From assembly GCA_018304025.1 (NCBI GenBank), contig JAGVXA010000003.1, positions 1-59,036 of the forward strand: DNA of 59,036 bases, written 5' to 3'. Below the pieces are notes generated by a model that saw only the letters and a program-made list of their open reading frames with translations, ran no database searches and was not told the origin of the DNA. The DNA is from Candidatus Pacearchaeota archaeon. Its GTDB lineage: Archaea > Nanobdellota > Nanobdellia > Pacearchaeales > GW2011-AR1. The position numbers and the translations under genes are program-made. The first letter of the stretch is position 1, and each line of letters starts with the position of its first letter. Below, one piece after another: positions 16,570 to 23,947 of the stretch.

Positions 16570-16947
16570 TTAGTACATATAAGCAATCAAGCTTCCTCCG
16601 AGATTTTTATCGAGAGCTGTCTGGTGAGTCATGAGCCCTTGAGAAGTTGAAATAATCAAAACGCCGATGTGTCTTGATGGGAGATATCTTGTGACATATT
16701 TTTCTATGTCTTTAGCTTGGATGAGATATCTTGGCTTGATTGCGCCGCAGGAATTTACTTGTCCTAATGTGATTTTTAGTTCGTTTTCCGGAGTGACTTT
16801 GTATTCTTTGACATAGGATTTCATTTTAGCGATTGCTAAGACAGAGAGCAAAAGTTTTGAATGTCTTTTTATAACTGCTTCTAGTTTTCCTGCTCTTCGG
16901 ATGTTCATGATTTGGTTTAGCGCGTCTGCGACGATATCTTGTGACAT
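16570..16947 (-). CDS. rpsH: 30S ribosomal protein S8 (uS8)
   Basis: Binds the central domain of 16S rRNA. Seen: DIVADALNQIMNIRRAGKLE, VLAIAKMKSYVKEYKV, GAIKPRYLIQAKDIEKYVTR and the C-terminal ISTSQGLMTHQTALDKNLGG, which is the conserved STSxG(L/I)MTHxEA motif with Thr-Ala variants. Length 125 aa, typical. Confidence 0.96.
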   Translation of the reverse strand: MSQDIVADALNQIMNIRRAGKLEAVIKRHSKLLLSVLAIAKMKSYVKEYKVTPENELKITLGQVNSCGAIKPRYLIQAKDIEKYVTRYLPSRHIGVLIISTSQGLMTHQTALDKNLGGSLIAYMY

Positions 16948-16948
16948 T

Positions 16949-17179
16949 TTAGCTGTATTTTTTGAAGCCGATTTCTTCTGCGATTTCGCGGAAGCAGTGC
17001 CGGCATAAGTTTAGATTATATTGACTAAGGTGAGCTCCGTGGCGATGGCAACGCTCGCATTTTATTCTTGTAATTCCGGTTGTTCTTTCTTTTGGCTTTG
17101 AATGCTTTAGGAATTTTTGCATTACAGCTGGCTTGGATTTCAGCTGGTTTGCTAGTTTGCGCCAATCGCTTGATGTCAT
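16949..17179 (-). CDS. rpsN: 30S ribosomal protein S14 (uS14), zinc-binding
   Basis: The zinc site CERCHRHGAHLSQYNLNLCRHC and the tail FREIAEEIGFKKY identify archaeal S14. The 76-aa length includes about 25 extra N-terminal residues compared with the 50-55 aa archaeal form. Confidence 0.95.
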   Translation of the reverse strand: MTSSDWRKLANQLKSKPAVMQKFLKHSKPKERTTGITRIKCERCHRHGAHLSQYNLNLCRHCFREIAEEIGFKKYS

Positions 17180-17180
17180 C

Positions 17181-17702
17181 TTATTTGAACTTCGTCGAGA
17201 AGTTTTCCTCCATATGATTGATTATTTCTTCTTTGGGAATTGACTGCTTGTGCGAGACTTTTCCTGCCTTGATTTTTTTTCTTTTTACTCTTAGTCCTGG
17301 GCGTGCGAAAACAACTGTGACATTTAATCCCCTAATTCCAATTTCTCTCTGGTATTCTACTCCTGGAATTTCAATGTACTCGTGAATGCCGAAGGAGAAA
17401 TGATTTTCAGAGATTTGCCTTTTTTTCAGAGTGTTTTCTATTGCGCCAAGTAACTTTTTTAATAATTGAGTTGCTGTTTCTCCCCTTAGTGTTATACTTG
17501 TTCCAACTTCTAAGCCAGGACGAACGCCAAAGTCAGGGATTCTTTTTGTCGACGCGACTCTCTGGGGTTTTCCTTTTGACAAAATTTCCAAAAGTTTTAC
17601 TGACTTGTCCAAATCAACTCCGACAGCTGCGCAGCTAAGAACAACTCTCTCGATTTTTATTTTTCTCATTGGGTTTTCTGTCATTAATTCTTGGGTTGTC
17701 AT
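17181..17702 (-). CDS. rplE: 50S ribosomal protein L5 (uL5)
   Basis: Recognised by NPMRKIKIERVVLSCAAVGV, the segment TKRIPDFGVRPGLEVGTSIT with LRG, and the central FSFGIHEYIEIPGVEYQREI then GIRGLNVTVVFARPGLRVKR. Contacts 5S rRNA. 173 aa. Overlaps eS4 by 4 nt. Confidence 0.96.
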   Translation of the reverse strand: MTTQELMTENPMRKIKIERVVLSCAAVGVDLDKSVKLLEILSKGKPQRVASTKRIPDFGVRPGLEVGTSITLRGETATQLLKKLLGAIENTLKKRQISENHFSFGIHEYIEIPGVEYQREIGIRGLNVTVVFARPGLRVKRKKIKAGKVSHKQSIPKEEIINHMEENFSTKFK

Positions 17703-18316
17703 ATTGCGATTAAATTAGATTTGTTTAGTTCTACTGTTCCTTCTTTGAGTTTGACTTTCACTTTGTTTTCTTCGACTGATTCTATTTTTCCTTTTTTGCC
17801 GACGTATTTTCCGCTTGAGACAAAGCATTCTTTTCCTTCTTCCATCGAAACTGTTTTTATGATTTTATTTTCTGGAGAAAGATAGATTGTGTCGTTTGTG
17901 CTGATTTTTTCTTTTGCCAGGATGTTTGAACCGTCGTGAAGATTTAACTGGATTTTATTTCCGTTGAGAAGAGATTTATTTATGACTTTGCAGATTCTTT
18001 CTTTTGATTTTGAGGGTTCAAGATTGAATCTGTTATTTTCTGTTAATGTTAAAATATACGGCTTGTCTGCTTCGAAAATGTTCAGGAGTTTTATGCTTTC
18101 TCTGTAATCTTTTACTTCCTTGCCGTTGATTTTCAGAGATTTGTTTTTAATCATGTGCTTTACTTCTTTTGAAGTTCTTGCTAGTTTCAGCATGTCTCTT
18201 ATGGCTATTACTACGGGAATAGAATTTTGAATGTGGGACGAGGGCCTTGCTATGTATTTTGTTCCTTTTCTTCTGATTGGTAATTTTTTAGAGGTTTCTG
18301 CTCGCGTTTGGTACAT
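17699..18316 (-). CDS. rps4e: 30S ribosomal protein S4e (eS4)
   Basis: S4-like RNA-binding region (SIPVVIAIRDMLKLARTSKE, KSLKINGKEVKDYRESIKLL) followed by a KOW segment (GKYVGKKGKIESVEENKVKV). At 205 aa it is somewhat shorter than typical archaeal copies near 235 aa, mostly at the N-terminus, which begins with a short variant of the usual PRKWPI region. It follows two small Cys-containing genes. Confidence 0.94.
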   Translation of the reverse strand: MYQTRAETSKKLPIRRKGTKYIARPSSHIQNSIPVVIAIRDMLKLARTSKEVKHMIKNKSLKINGKEVKDYRESIKLLNIFEADKPYILTLTENNRFNLEPSKSKERICKVINKSLLNGNKIQLNLHDGSNILAKEKISTNDTIYLSPENKIIKTVSMEEGKECFVSSGKYVGKKGKIESVEENKVKVKLKEGTVELNKSNLIAI

Positions 18317-18317
18317 T

Positions 18318-18536
18318 TTATTTACTTCTCCTTTCTGTGATACTTTCTAATCCCGCAATAATTTTTTGTGACTTTTTATGTTCTAATTCTGCGCGTAATT
18401 CTGAGGAATATAGATGAATGTCGCTACCACATGTTAGATATGAAAGTCCAAAACCACAGGTACATATACCATTTTCTGGCCTACCCTTTGCTAATGCATC
18501 ATAAATTGTGCAATTTGTACTATGACCTATATTCAT
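18318..18536 (-). CDS. Small Cys-motif protein, copy 2 of a tandem pair
   Basis: The ATG at 18536 is preferred over the track start seven codons upstream: it gives the one-base TAA-A-ATG junction used in this operon and aligns with the neighbouring paralog. Shared pattern: CTIYDALAKGRPENGICTCG here and CAIYSPLNNGSPEDGICTCG in copy 1, then an acidic helix with YSSELRAELE. The invariant part is C-x-I-Y-x-x-L...P-E-x-G-I-C-T-C-G-(F/Y). Three Cys (plus His) could bind a metal. Tandem duplication within a ribosomal operon is unusual. Function unknown. Confidence 0.75.
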   Translation of the reverse strand: MNIGHSTNCTIYDALAKGRPENGICTCGFGLSYLTCGSDIHLYSSELRAELEHKKSQKIIAGLESITERRSK

Positions 18537-18537
18537 T

Positions 18538-18735
18538 TTATTTTTCTCCTTGAGCAAGACGATTTAATTTATTTTGAGATTCTAATTTTGCACGCAATTC
18601 TTTTGAATATATTTCTGAATAGTCTTCAAGTCTTGCCTGCTGTAGTGCATAACCACAAGTACATATGCCGTCTTCAGGACTGCCATTGTTTAAAGGGGAA
18701 TAAATTGCACAAGCCCCGTCGTGATTGTATTTCAT
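18538..18735 (-). CDS. Small Cys-motif protein, copy 1 of a tandem pair
   Basis: The 65-aa paralog of the next gene: it shares the C-x-I-Y...GICTCGY core and the C-terminal YSKELRAKLE helix. It begins 67 bp after L24, across a GC-rich inverted-repeat segment, so its translation may be less tightly coupled than the rest of the operon. No family name is known to me. Context suggests a ribosome-linked or translation-linked role, but only by position. Confidence 0.75.
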   Translation of the reverse strand: MKYNHDGACAIYSPLNNGSPEDGICTCGYALQQARLEDYSEIYSKELRAKLESQNKLNRLAQGEK

Positions 18736-18762
18736 TTGTTTTCCTATTGGTTTCTTTCTTCG

Positions 18763-18816
18763 ATTCGCTCTTGCTCGCTCTTCCTCGAAACTCGTCGGCT
18801 CGCTACGACGAACGAA
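18763..18816. repeat. GC-rich interrupted inverted repeat over the L24 stop codon
   Basis: A locally GC-rich segment in AT-rich surroundings, with nested complementary arms (minus strand CTCTTCG...CGTCG...CGACG...GAAGAG). It encodes the last residues of L24 (SSSLRSS), which extend beyond the usual end RLKKLG, and continues into the spacer. It could be an attenuating or processing hairpin or a small genomic repeat. Confidence 0.45.
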
Positions 18817-19207
18817 GAGAAGAAGATTTTTCAGAGCCGAGTTTCTTTAGTCTTTCTTTATCGTCTAAATTCAGGGCTTGGATTTGGAGGGAACTTGGAT
18901 GAAACCAAACTGCAACTTTTGTTCCGTCTTTCTTTGTCCTGTTTATATTTTCAAGGGAAACCCGCGTTCTCTTTAAATCGATTTGCTCGATTTTTGCTTT
19001 CTTCTTCTTGAAGGAACCGCGCATAACAAGCACTTCATCCCCTTTCCTTAGGGGAAGACTACGTTTGCTATGCTTTTGTCTTAATGACTTTGAAAGATTT
19101 GAATTTAAAAACTTATGCCTTGTATGTAATGGTGCGTTGTGTCTGAATTTTCTCTGCTTTCTTGGTTGAACGCTTGATTTCCAGGAGGATGTGAATTTTC
19201 TTTTCAT
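18803..19207 (-). CDS. rplX: 50S ribosomal protein L24 (uL24)
   Basis: Assembly-initiating KOW protein. Seen: SSWKSSVQPRKQRKFRHNAP, LRKGDEVLVMRGSFKKKKAK, RVSLENINRTKKDGTKVAVW and FHPSSLQI. The normal family end is near RLKKLG; ten extra residues (SEKSSSLRSS) come from the GC-rich repeat at the 3' end. 134 aa. Confidence 0.95.
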   Translation of the reverse strand: MKRKFTSSWKSSVQPRKQRKFRHNAPLHTRHKFLNSNLSKSLRQKHSKRSLPLRKGDEVLVMRGSFKKKKAKIEQIDLKRTRVSLENINRTKKDGTKVAVWFHPSSLQIQALNLDDKERLKKLGSEKSSSLRSS

Positions 19208-19208
19208 T

Positions 19209-19514
19209 TTACGCTGTTGCCTCCTTCTTTAATTGAATTGCGGATCTGGCTTTCCCCGGCGAGTTGATTTTTGCTTCTATGGACAAGACCTTATTAATTT
19301 CTCTCCGTTCATACTCTCTAAAACCTTCACCGGTAGCACCCTCAAAAACATCTAATGCTCGCAGAATCATCTCTCCGTAAAATTGTCTAATCGATCTTTT
19401 TGTAGAATCTGATAGATTTTCTCTTGAGATTGCGCCCCTATAACATTGATAATAATCATTGATATTTTTTATTACCATAGTTGCTATTTGTATGTCTTGT
19501 TGAGTTGTTTTCAT
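19209..19514 (-). CDS. Unrecognised helical 101-aa protein between L14 and L24
   Basis: Predicted mainly helical: IATMVIKNINDYYQCYRGAI, RSIRQFYGEMILRALDVFEG and FREYERREINKVLSIEAKIN, with a basic C-terminus. It overlaps the L14 stop by 4 nt and precedes L24 by one base, so it is a true operon member. The lengthy helices could make a bundle or a rRNA/protein-binding factor. No family recognised; one Cys only, so a metal site is unlikely. Confidence 0.72.
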   Translation of the reverse strand: MKTTQQDIQIATMVIKNINDYYQCYRGAISRENLSDSTKRSIRQFYGEMILRALDVFEGATGEGFREYERREINKVLSIEAKINSPGKARSAIQLKKEATA

Positions 19515-19912
19515 AATACAAACTGAGCAATCTTAGCCACAGACGGCCAACGCTCCTGGACCTCCCTTGCTACTGGACCTTTAATCTGAGTTCCTTTTGG
19601 GTTTCCTTTTTCGTCTTTTAACAAAGCTACTGCGTTGTCTTCGAAGCAGACTCTTTCTCCAGTTAATCTTCTGTATGGTTTTTTCTGGCGGATAACTATT
19701 GCGTCGAAGACTTGCCCTTTCATGTCTAATTTTCCTGCTCTGACTGAGACTTTGACGTGGTCTGCGACTTTTGCGTATTGCTGTCTTCCTTTTGTTGATT
19801 TTCCGTGCTTCACTCCGGTTATTCTTACAATTCTTGCTCCGCTGTTATCTGCTGCGACGACGTTTGCGCCGAGGTTTAATCCGCGTGTTATTTTTGCTGT
19901 TATTGCTTTCAT
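19511..19912 (-). CDS. rplN: 50S ribosomal protein L14 (uL14)
   Basis: Recognised by GLNLGANVVAADNSGARIVR, VKVSVRAGKLDMKGQVFDAI, VIRQKKPYRR and GTQIKGPVAREVQERWPSVA. 133 aa, typical archaeal. It overlaps the unrecognised genes on both sides by 4 nt. Confidence 0.96.
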   Translation of the reverse strand: MKAITAKITRGLNLGANVVAADNSGARIVRITGVKHGKSTKGRQQYAKVADHVKVSVRAGKLDMKGQVFDAIVIRQKKPYRRLTGERVCFEDNAVALLKDEKGNPKGTQIKGPVAREVQERWPSVAKIAQFVL

Positions 19913-20154
19913 GCTCTTGCTCTCCTAGGGATTTCAATTATTCCTGAATCTTGATTAAATATACAGTCGAGATATTTTTGCGGCTGCGAGCAGACAGTAA
20001 AGAATTGATCTTCAGTCAGCCCTTTGGCGCATCCTTCATAAGAAAGAGGGCAGATGCCATAATTATCTTGGATTTGATTTCCTGCTCTTCTACTCTCTTC
20101 CTGCTCTGCTATTGCTGCGCTTTCTAATAACGATTTGTTTGCAAGAGGATTCAT
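19909..20154 (-). CDS. Unrecognised Cys-containing 81-aa protein between S17 and L14
   Basis: An N-terminal helix (LLESAAIAEQEESRRA) is followed by a four-Cys segment: CPLSYEGCAKGLTEDQFFTVC and then YLDC. The spacing (CX6C...CX8C) is consistent with a small metal or disulfide-supported fold. It overlaps S17 and L14 by 4 nt at each end, so it is tightly coupled. Other operon inserts here also carry Cys motifs but do not align with this one. Function unknown. Confidence 0.74.
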   Translation of the reverse strand: MNPLANKSLLESAAIAEQEESRRAGNQIQDNYGICPLSYEGCAKGLTEDQFFTVCSQPQKYLDCIFNQDSGIIEIPRRARA

Positions 20155-20480
20155 TGTTTTTTCTCCGCGGATTTAATTTTTTTGACAACGATAAAATGAA
20201 TTATTTTAGAAAGCGGGCGGCATTCTCGGACTTGGACTAAATCGCCTATTTGAATTTGGTCTGCTAATTCGTCGGGCAGGCGCGCGTGAATTCGCGTTTT
20301 TGTCTTTGCGAATCTTTCGTATTTTTGAATGTAAATTGTTCTCTCGAATTCAATTGCTATTCTCTTTGGGAATTTTCTTGTTACGATTCCCTCGAAAGTT
20401 CTTCCTCTAGATGGCAAGCTAGTTTTAACTAAGTTTGATTCTTTTTTTTCTATTTGTTTCTCTACTTGTTTCTTCTTCAT
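20151..20480 (-). CDS. rpsQ: 30S ribosomal protein S17 (uS17)
   Basis: OB-fold protein: RTFEGIVTRKFPKRIAIEFE, YIQKYERFAKTKTRIHARLP, GDLVQVRECRPLSKIIHFIV. 109 aa. In many archaea rnp1 (RNase P p29) lies between SUI1 and S17; here only 32 bp separate S17 from aIF1, so it is absent at this position. Confidence 0.96.
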   Translation of the reverse strand: MKKKQVEKQIEKKESNLVKTSLPSRGRTFEGIVTRKFPKRIAIEFERTIYIQKYERFAKTKTRIHARLPDELADQIQIGDLVQVRECRPLSKIIHFIVVKKIKSAEKKQ

Positions 20481-20512
20481 TTTTCCATTTTGCCATTTCT
20501 CCTCTTTTCCGG

Positions 20513-20809
20513 TTAATCGCTGATTGTGTCTTCAGAGAAACCGAGTTGGACAAGAAAAGGTTTTACTTTTTTCTTGTGGTCTCCCTGCAGTTCGACGACG
20601 CCGTTTTTCAACGTGCCGCCGCAAGCAAGCTTTTCCTTAAGGCTTTTCGCCACGGACTTGACATCCACGTGCTTGTCAAACCCTTCGACAAGAGTTATTT
20701 TCTTGCCGTAACGCCTTGTTACAAGCGTAACCTTTATCTGCTGCTCGCTTTTCGCGATTTCCTCGAATACATCGGATTCAGTTGGCAAACCGAATTCGTT
20801 TTCATTCAT
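20513..20809 (-). CDS. Translation initiation factor 1 (aIF1/SUI1)
   Basis: Start-codon selection factor. Family features: KVTLVTRRYGKKITLVEGFD, KEKLACGGTLKNGVVELQGD and the end VKPFLVQLGFSEDTI. 98 aa. It overlaps the L29 stop by 4 nt (ATGA type), the usual place for SUI1 in archaeal ribosomal operons. Confidence 0.95.
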   Translation of the reverse strand: MNENEFGLPTESDVFEEIAKSEQQIKVTLVTRRYGKKITLVEGFDKHVDVKSVAKSLKEKLACGGTLKNGVVELQGDHKKKVKPFLVQLGFSEDTISD

Positions 20810-21012
20810 TTATGTTTGTTCAACTCCTCCTCTTTCGAGGTTTTGTTGAATGTTAATAGGCGTGAAATTGCCCTTTTAATTTCTTTGGTTTTTGCATTTG
20901 TTTTATTTGCTGTGACGTTTGCTTTTACAAGTTCTAACTTTAGTTCTTTGAGTTTTTCGCTGCGTTCTTTCTGGGATAATTTTCTTGCTTCTTTGGATTT
21001 TAGGATTGCCAT
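20806..21012 (-). CDS. rpmC: 50S ribosomal protein L29 (uL29)
   Basis: The real start is the ATG at 21012, one base after the S3 stop; the longer track ORF only adds out-of-family Lys/Arg residues that overlap S3. The 68-aa product shows SKEARKLSQKERSEKLKELK and the typical second helix AKTKEIKRAISRLLTF. Located near the polypeptide exit on the large subunit. Confidence 0.94.
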   Translation of the reverse strand: MAILKSKEARKLSQKERSEKLKELKLELVKANVTANKTNAKTKEIKRAISRLLTFNKTSKEEELNKHK

Positions 21013-21013
21013 T

Positions 21014-21727
21014 TTATTCCTTCTTCTCCTTTTTCTTTGTTGATTTTTTCTTTGCAGTTTCTTTAGATTTTTCTTCTGTTTTTTCAGGAGGATTATGCAT
21101 TTCATGAACGTTTACTTTTATTTCGTCTGTTAATGCTTTGTCTACGATAATTCTGTCGTGAATGTGCGCATTTGGCGGAAGAATAAATACTTTGACTCCG
21201 ACAACTCCGAGTGCTGTTGTTGCCTGCGCCTGCGCTTTGTCGACGACTTTTGCAGGGTCGCCTGTTTTTTTCAAGTATCCCTGCGAGAATCTCCAGGAGC
21301 GGGCTCTTTCGGAAGGAAGTTTTCCTGAGAGAACTAATTCAGCGCCCATTGCGCCTGACTTCATTATCTGCTGAAGCATTTTGTATGCAATAACTTTGAA
21401 TTTCAGCGAGCCTTTTCTTTCGAGCATTAACGCGATGTCGTCTGCTACTAGCTGCGCGTCTAATGAAGAGTCGATAATCTCTTTAATTTCGATGTGCGGG
21501 TTGTCGAGCTTGAATCTTTTTTTAAGAAATCTAGTTAATTGATCTATTTTTTCTCCTTTTCTTCCGATGACTTGCCCTGGCTTGGAAGTTGCCACGACGA
21601 TTTTCTCGCCGACAGGGGTGTATTCAATTGTTACTGAACTGATTCTTCCTTTTCCTAATTCATTTATGATATATTCTTTCACGCCGAATTCTTCTTTCTT
21701 GAATGTTACGAATTTTTTTTCTTCCAT
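21014..21727 (-). CDS. rpsC: 30S ribosomal protein S3 (uS3)
   Basis: Contains the KH type II domain (VVATSKPGQVIGRKGEKIDQ) and the S3 C-terminal domain (GAMGAELVLSGKLPSERARS, WRFSQGYLKKTGDPAKVVDK). The C-terminus is a Lys/Glu-rich tail. A GGAG sequence precedes the ATG, consistent with internal initiation. 237 aa. Confidence 0.96.
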   Translation of the reverse strand: MEEKKFVTFKKEEFGVKEYIINELGKGRISSVTIEYTPVGEKIVVATSKPGQVIGRKGEKIDQLTRFLKKRFKLDNPHIEIKEIIDSSLDAQLVADDIALMLERKGSLKFKVIAYKMLQQIMKSGAMGAELVLSGKLPSERARSWRFSQGYLKKTGDPAKVVDKAQAQATTALGVVGVKVFILPPNAHIHDRIIVDKALTDEIKVNVHEMHNPPEKTEEKSKETAKKKSTKKKEKKE

Positions 21728-21728
21728 T

Positions 21729-21980
21729 TTATTCTGATTGGCTCCTTGTTTCTGTTATTGGAAAACGGGCTGGTTTTAGAGTTATCATTCTTCCACCTTT
21801 GCGACGATTGCTGCCCGAAGCGTGGCCTCTGTAATAAATAGTTATCCCGTTATTTGGACCGATTGCTTCGTTGTAGGTTCTTTGATGGATATTTAGATAT
21901 CCTCCGAGCGGACGAGTCATGCAATTAATCCAATTAATCTGCTCGTCGTTAAGTTCTACTGGTCTTTGTTGTGTTTCCAT
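21729..21980 (-). CDS. Unrecognised 83-aa protein between L22 and S3
   Basis: A small protein with a Gly/Tyr/Arg-rich centre (CMTRPLGGYLNIHQRTYNEA, GPNNGITIYYRGHASGSNRR) and a basic C-terminus (KGGRMITLKPARF). The composition suits nucleic-acid binding. It is linked to L22 and S3 by one-base gaps. In other archaea L22 and S3 are adjacent, so this is an insertion. Function unknown. Confidence 0.74.
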   Translation of the reverse strand: METQQRPVELNDEQINWINCMTRPLGGYLNIHQRTYNEAIGPNNGITIYYRGHASGSNRRKGGRMITLKPARFPITETRSQSE

Positions 21981-21981
21981 T

Positions 21982-22569
21982 TTATTTTCTTACCTCTCTT
22001 GCTTTTAATATTACGTTTGTCCTTTTTCCTTTTACGCTTCCTCTTCGCATTGGGCGAGCTGCCCAGCATGCTGAAGCGAATGTGATTCTTGTGTTTTCTA
22101 ATTCCATCTGATTAACTATTACGTTGCCCTTTAAGGATTTAAGGATGCTGATGAAAAGTTTTGAAGCGTTGACAGGATACCTGCCGGACATTATTCCTTT
22201 TCCTTTTCTGTGGGGAATTTCGCCTTTGAAAGGAATTACTTTTTTTAATTTGATGACTTGCTCTAAATAATTGATTGATTCGTCAATTGATTTGTTTTTT
22301 ATGAAAGAGCAAATATACATCGCGTGTTTTTTTGACATGTGAACCGCAAGTCCTCTTGCAATTGCCTCGTCTTTTTTTGTCAGCTTTGGCTGTTCTTTCT
22401 TTGGCTCTTTCTTTTTTTCGGGGGAAGTCGTTATTTGGGATTCGGGGGAAGTCGTTATTTTAGAAGAATCCTCGACGGGAATTGCTGTTGTTTTAGCTTC
22501 GTTTTTGATTGATTGCCCTGCTACTTTAGATTTTTTTTCTTCTATAGGTTGTGATATTTGTGTTGTCAT
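21982..22569 (-). CDS. rplV: 50S ribosomal protein L22 (uL22) with long N-terminal extension
   Basis: The start at 22569 is one base after the S19 stop, replacing the longer track ORF that overlaps S19. Core from about residue 85: KKDEAIARGLAVHMSKKHAM, IPHRKGKGIMSGRYPVNASK and FASACWAARPMRRGSVKGKR. The first 75 or so residues are low-complexity and charged and include a repeat (ITTSPES, ITTSPEK) made by a direct DNA repeat. Such a tail could be eukaryote-like surface decoration or linker. Confidence 0.94.
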   Translation of the reverse strand: MTTQISQPIEEKKSKVAGQSIKNEAKTTAIPVEDSSKITTSPESQITTSPEKKKEPKKEQPKLTKKDEAIARGLAVHMSKKHAMYICSFIKNKSIDESINYLEQVIKLKKVIPFKGEIPHRKGKGIMSGRYPVNASKLFISILKSLKGNVIVNQMELENTRITFASACWAARPMRRGSVKGKRTNVILKAREVRK

Positions 22570-22570
22570 T

Positions 22571-22984
22571 TTATTTCTTTGCGGCTCTGCTTGATTTAGT
22601 TGCTCCGATTCCTGCGCTTCCGTGAGACACTTTTGCTCTGGTTGGCGCGAATTCGCCAAGACGATGCCCAATCATTTCGTGCGTTATGGATATGTCCTGG
22701 AATGTTTTTCCGTTGTGGATTCCGATTGTGAATCCTACTAATTTAGGAACTATGACGATATCTCTCAAATGCGTCTTGATTTTCTTTTTTCTTTCTATTT
22801 TTATTTCGCAGCGCTTGATGAATTTTTCTATTACGCTGAAGTTTCTCAGAACAGAACGCCTTGCTCTTGAATCGAGGAATTTTGCAGATTCTCTTACGTC
22901 TAATTCTTTTAGTTTTTCTACTGGCTGCCCTCGGTAAAATTGTTCTTTTGATTCTACTTCGACTTTGTTTTCTTGTATTGCCAT
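22571..22984 (-). CDS. rpsS: 30S ribosomal protein S19 (uS19)
   Basis: Recognised by FYRGQPVEKLKELDVRESAK, KTHLRDIVIVPKLVGFTIGI and HNGKTFQDISITHEMIGHRL followed by GEFAPTR. 137 aa, the usual archaeal size. Linked to L2 by one base. Confidence 0.96.
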   Translation of the reverse strand: MAIQENKVEVESKEQFYRGQPVEKLKELDVRESAKFLDSRARRSVLRNFSVIEKFIKRCEIKIERKKKIKTHLRDIVIVPKLVGFTIGIHNGKTFQDISITHEMIGHRLGEFAPTRAKVSHGSAGIGATKSSRAAKK

Positions 22985-22985
22985 T

Positions 22986-23681
22986 TTACTTCACGTGTCC
23001 TGTTCTTCTTGGGCGAACGTGCCCGACTTTTCTTCCCGGAGGAGCGTTTCTCTTCGAGATTTTTGGCTTAGGACGCTTTCCTCTACCAGAACCGAAAGGA
23101 TGATCGATTGCGTTAACTTTGACTGCTGATGTTCTAGGCCATAATTTATTCCGAGATTTCATCTTGTGATGTTTCTTGCCTGCTGTGACAAATGGTTTTA
23201 ATCCTCTGCCTTCGCCTGCTACGACGCCGATAATTGCCCTGCAATTTCCGTTTAAGACTGCTTCTTTTCTGTTCGGCATGATTACTATGATTTTGTCTTT
23301 TTGTTTTTTAGATAATAAAGCTGATGTTCCAGCTGCGCGCATCATTTTACCGCCGTCGCCAGGATTTGTTTCAATGTTGTAAATTTGTGATGTTACTGGA
23401 ATGTCTTTTAATTGGAGGATGCTTCCGGTTTCTGGCTTGCCCTGTCCTACTGAAATTTTCTGCCCGACGTATGCGTTGTTGAAGGCAGGCAAAAATGCAA
23501 TTTCATCTTTAAGATGTATTTTCATAAGCGGAGCTGAGTGCGCTGCTGAATGAAGAATTTTTACAATTTCTGCTTCGCCTGTTTTTGTGGGGAATTTTAT
23601 TCTGTAAATGTACGCCTGCTTTCTGACTCTGTAAGTCATTGAACCTGCTCCCCGTGCCTGCTGAATTATTCTCTTTCCCAT
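22986..23681 (-). CDS. rplB: 50S ribosomal protein L2 (uL2)
   Basis: Peptidyl-transferase-centre protein. Seen: GSMTYRVRKQAYIYRIKFPT, TSQIYNIETNPGDGGKMMRA, and the C-terminal NAIDHPFGSGRGKRPKPKIS with RNAPPGRKVGHVRPRRTG. The conserved His of DHPFGSG is present. 231 aa. Confidence 0.97.
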   Translation of the reverse strand: MGKRIIQQARGAGSMTYRVRKQAYIYRIKFPTKTGEAEIVKILHSAAHSAPLMKIHLKDEIAFLPAFNNAYVGQKISVGQGKPETGSILQLKDIPVTSQIYNIETNPGDGGKMMRAAGTSALLSKKQKDKIIVIMPNRKEAVLNGNCRAIIGVVAGEGRGLKPFVTAGKKHHKMKSRNKLWPRTSAVKVNAIDHPFGSGRGKRPKPKISKRNAPPGRKVGHVRPRRTGHVK

Positions 23682-23682
23682 A

Positions 23683-23946
23683 TTATTTTCTTACTCCATT
23701 TAACAACTGATTTAAATTTACAGCGTAAACTCTTCTGTCTATATCTCTGTCAAGCGGATCGTAAAATCCTGGCTTAGAGTTTGTCAAAAATCCATCGCAA
23801 ACAAGCCGCCCTATAACGCCTTCGCCTGCCTGATAAATAAAGCTCCACTCTCCTCTTGGGTCTTCTTCTGAAGAGATGAATCTCCCTTTAATTTTTCTTT
23901 CTGTTCCGTTTGCTTCAATTACCGGGAGTTCTACATAATTTGCCAT
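23683..23946 (-). CDS. Unrecognised 87-aa protein between L23 and L2
   Basis: Beta-rich small protein: VELPVIEANGTERKIKGRFI, GEWSFIYQAGEGVIGRLVCD and DIDRRVYAVNLNQLLNGVRK. The pattern suggests a small barrel-like fold, but no family could be matched. It abuts both L23 and L2 with one-base gaps, which makes a real, co-regulated gene likely. Only its position suggests a translation-related role. Confidence 0.74.
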   Translation of the reverse strand: MANYVELPVIEANGTERKIKGRFISSEEDPRGEWSFIYQAGEGVIGRLVCDGFLTNSKPGFYDPLDRDIDRRVYAVNLNQLLNGVRK

Positions 23947-23947
23947 T

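Noticed and set aside
18736-18802. TAG read-through extending L24 (RADEFRGRASKSESKK)
   Set aside because: The frame stays open after the TAG, but the sequence is a charged GC-rich repeat-like segment outside the L24 family; no evidence for recoding.
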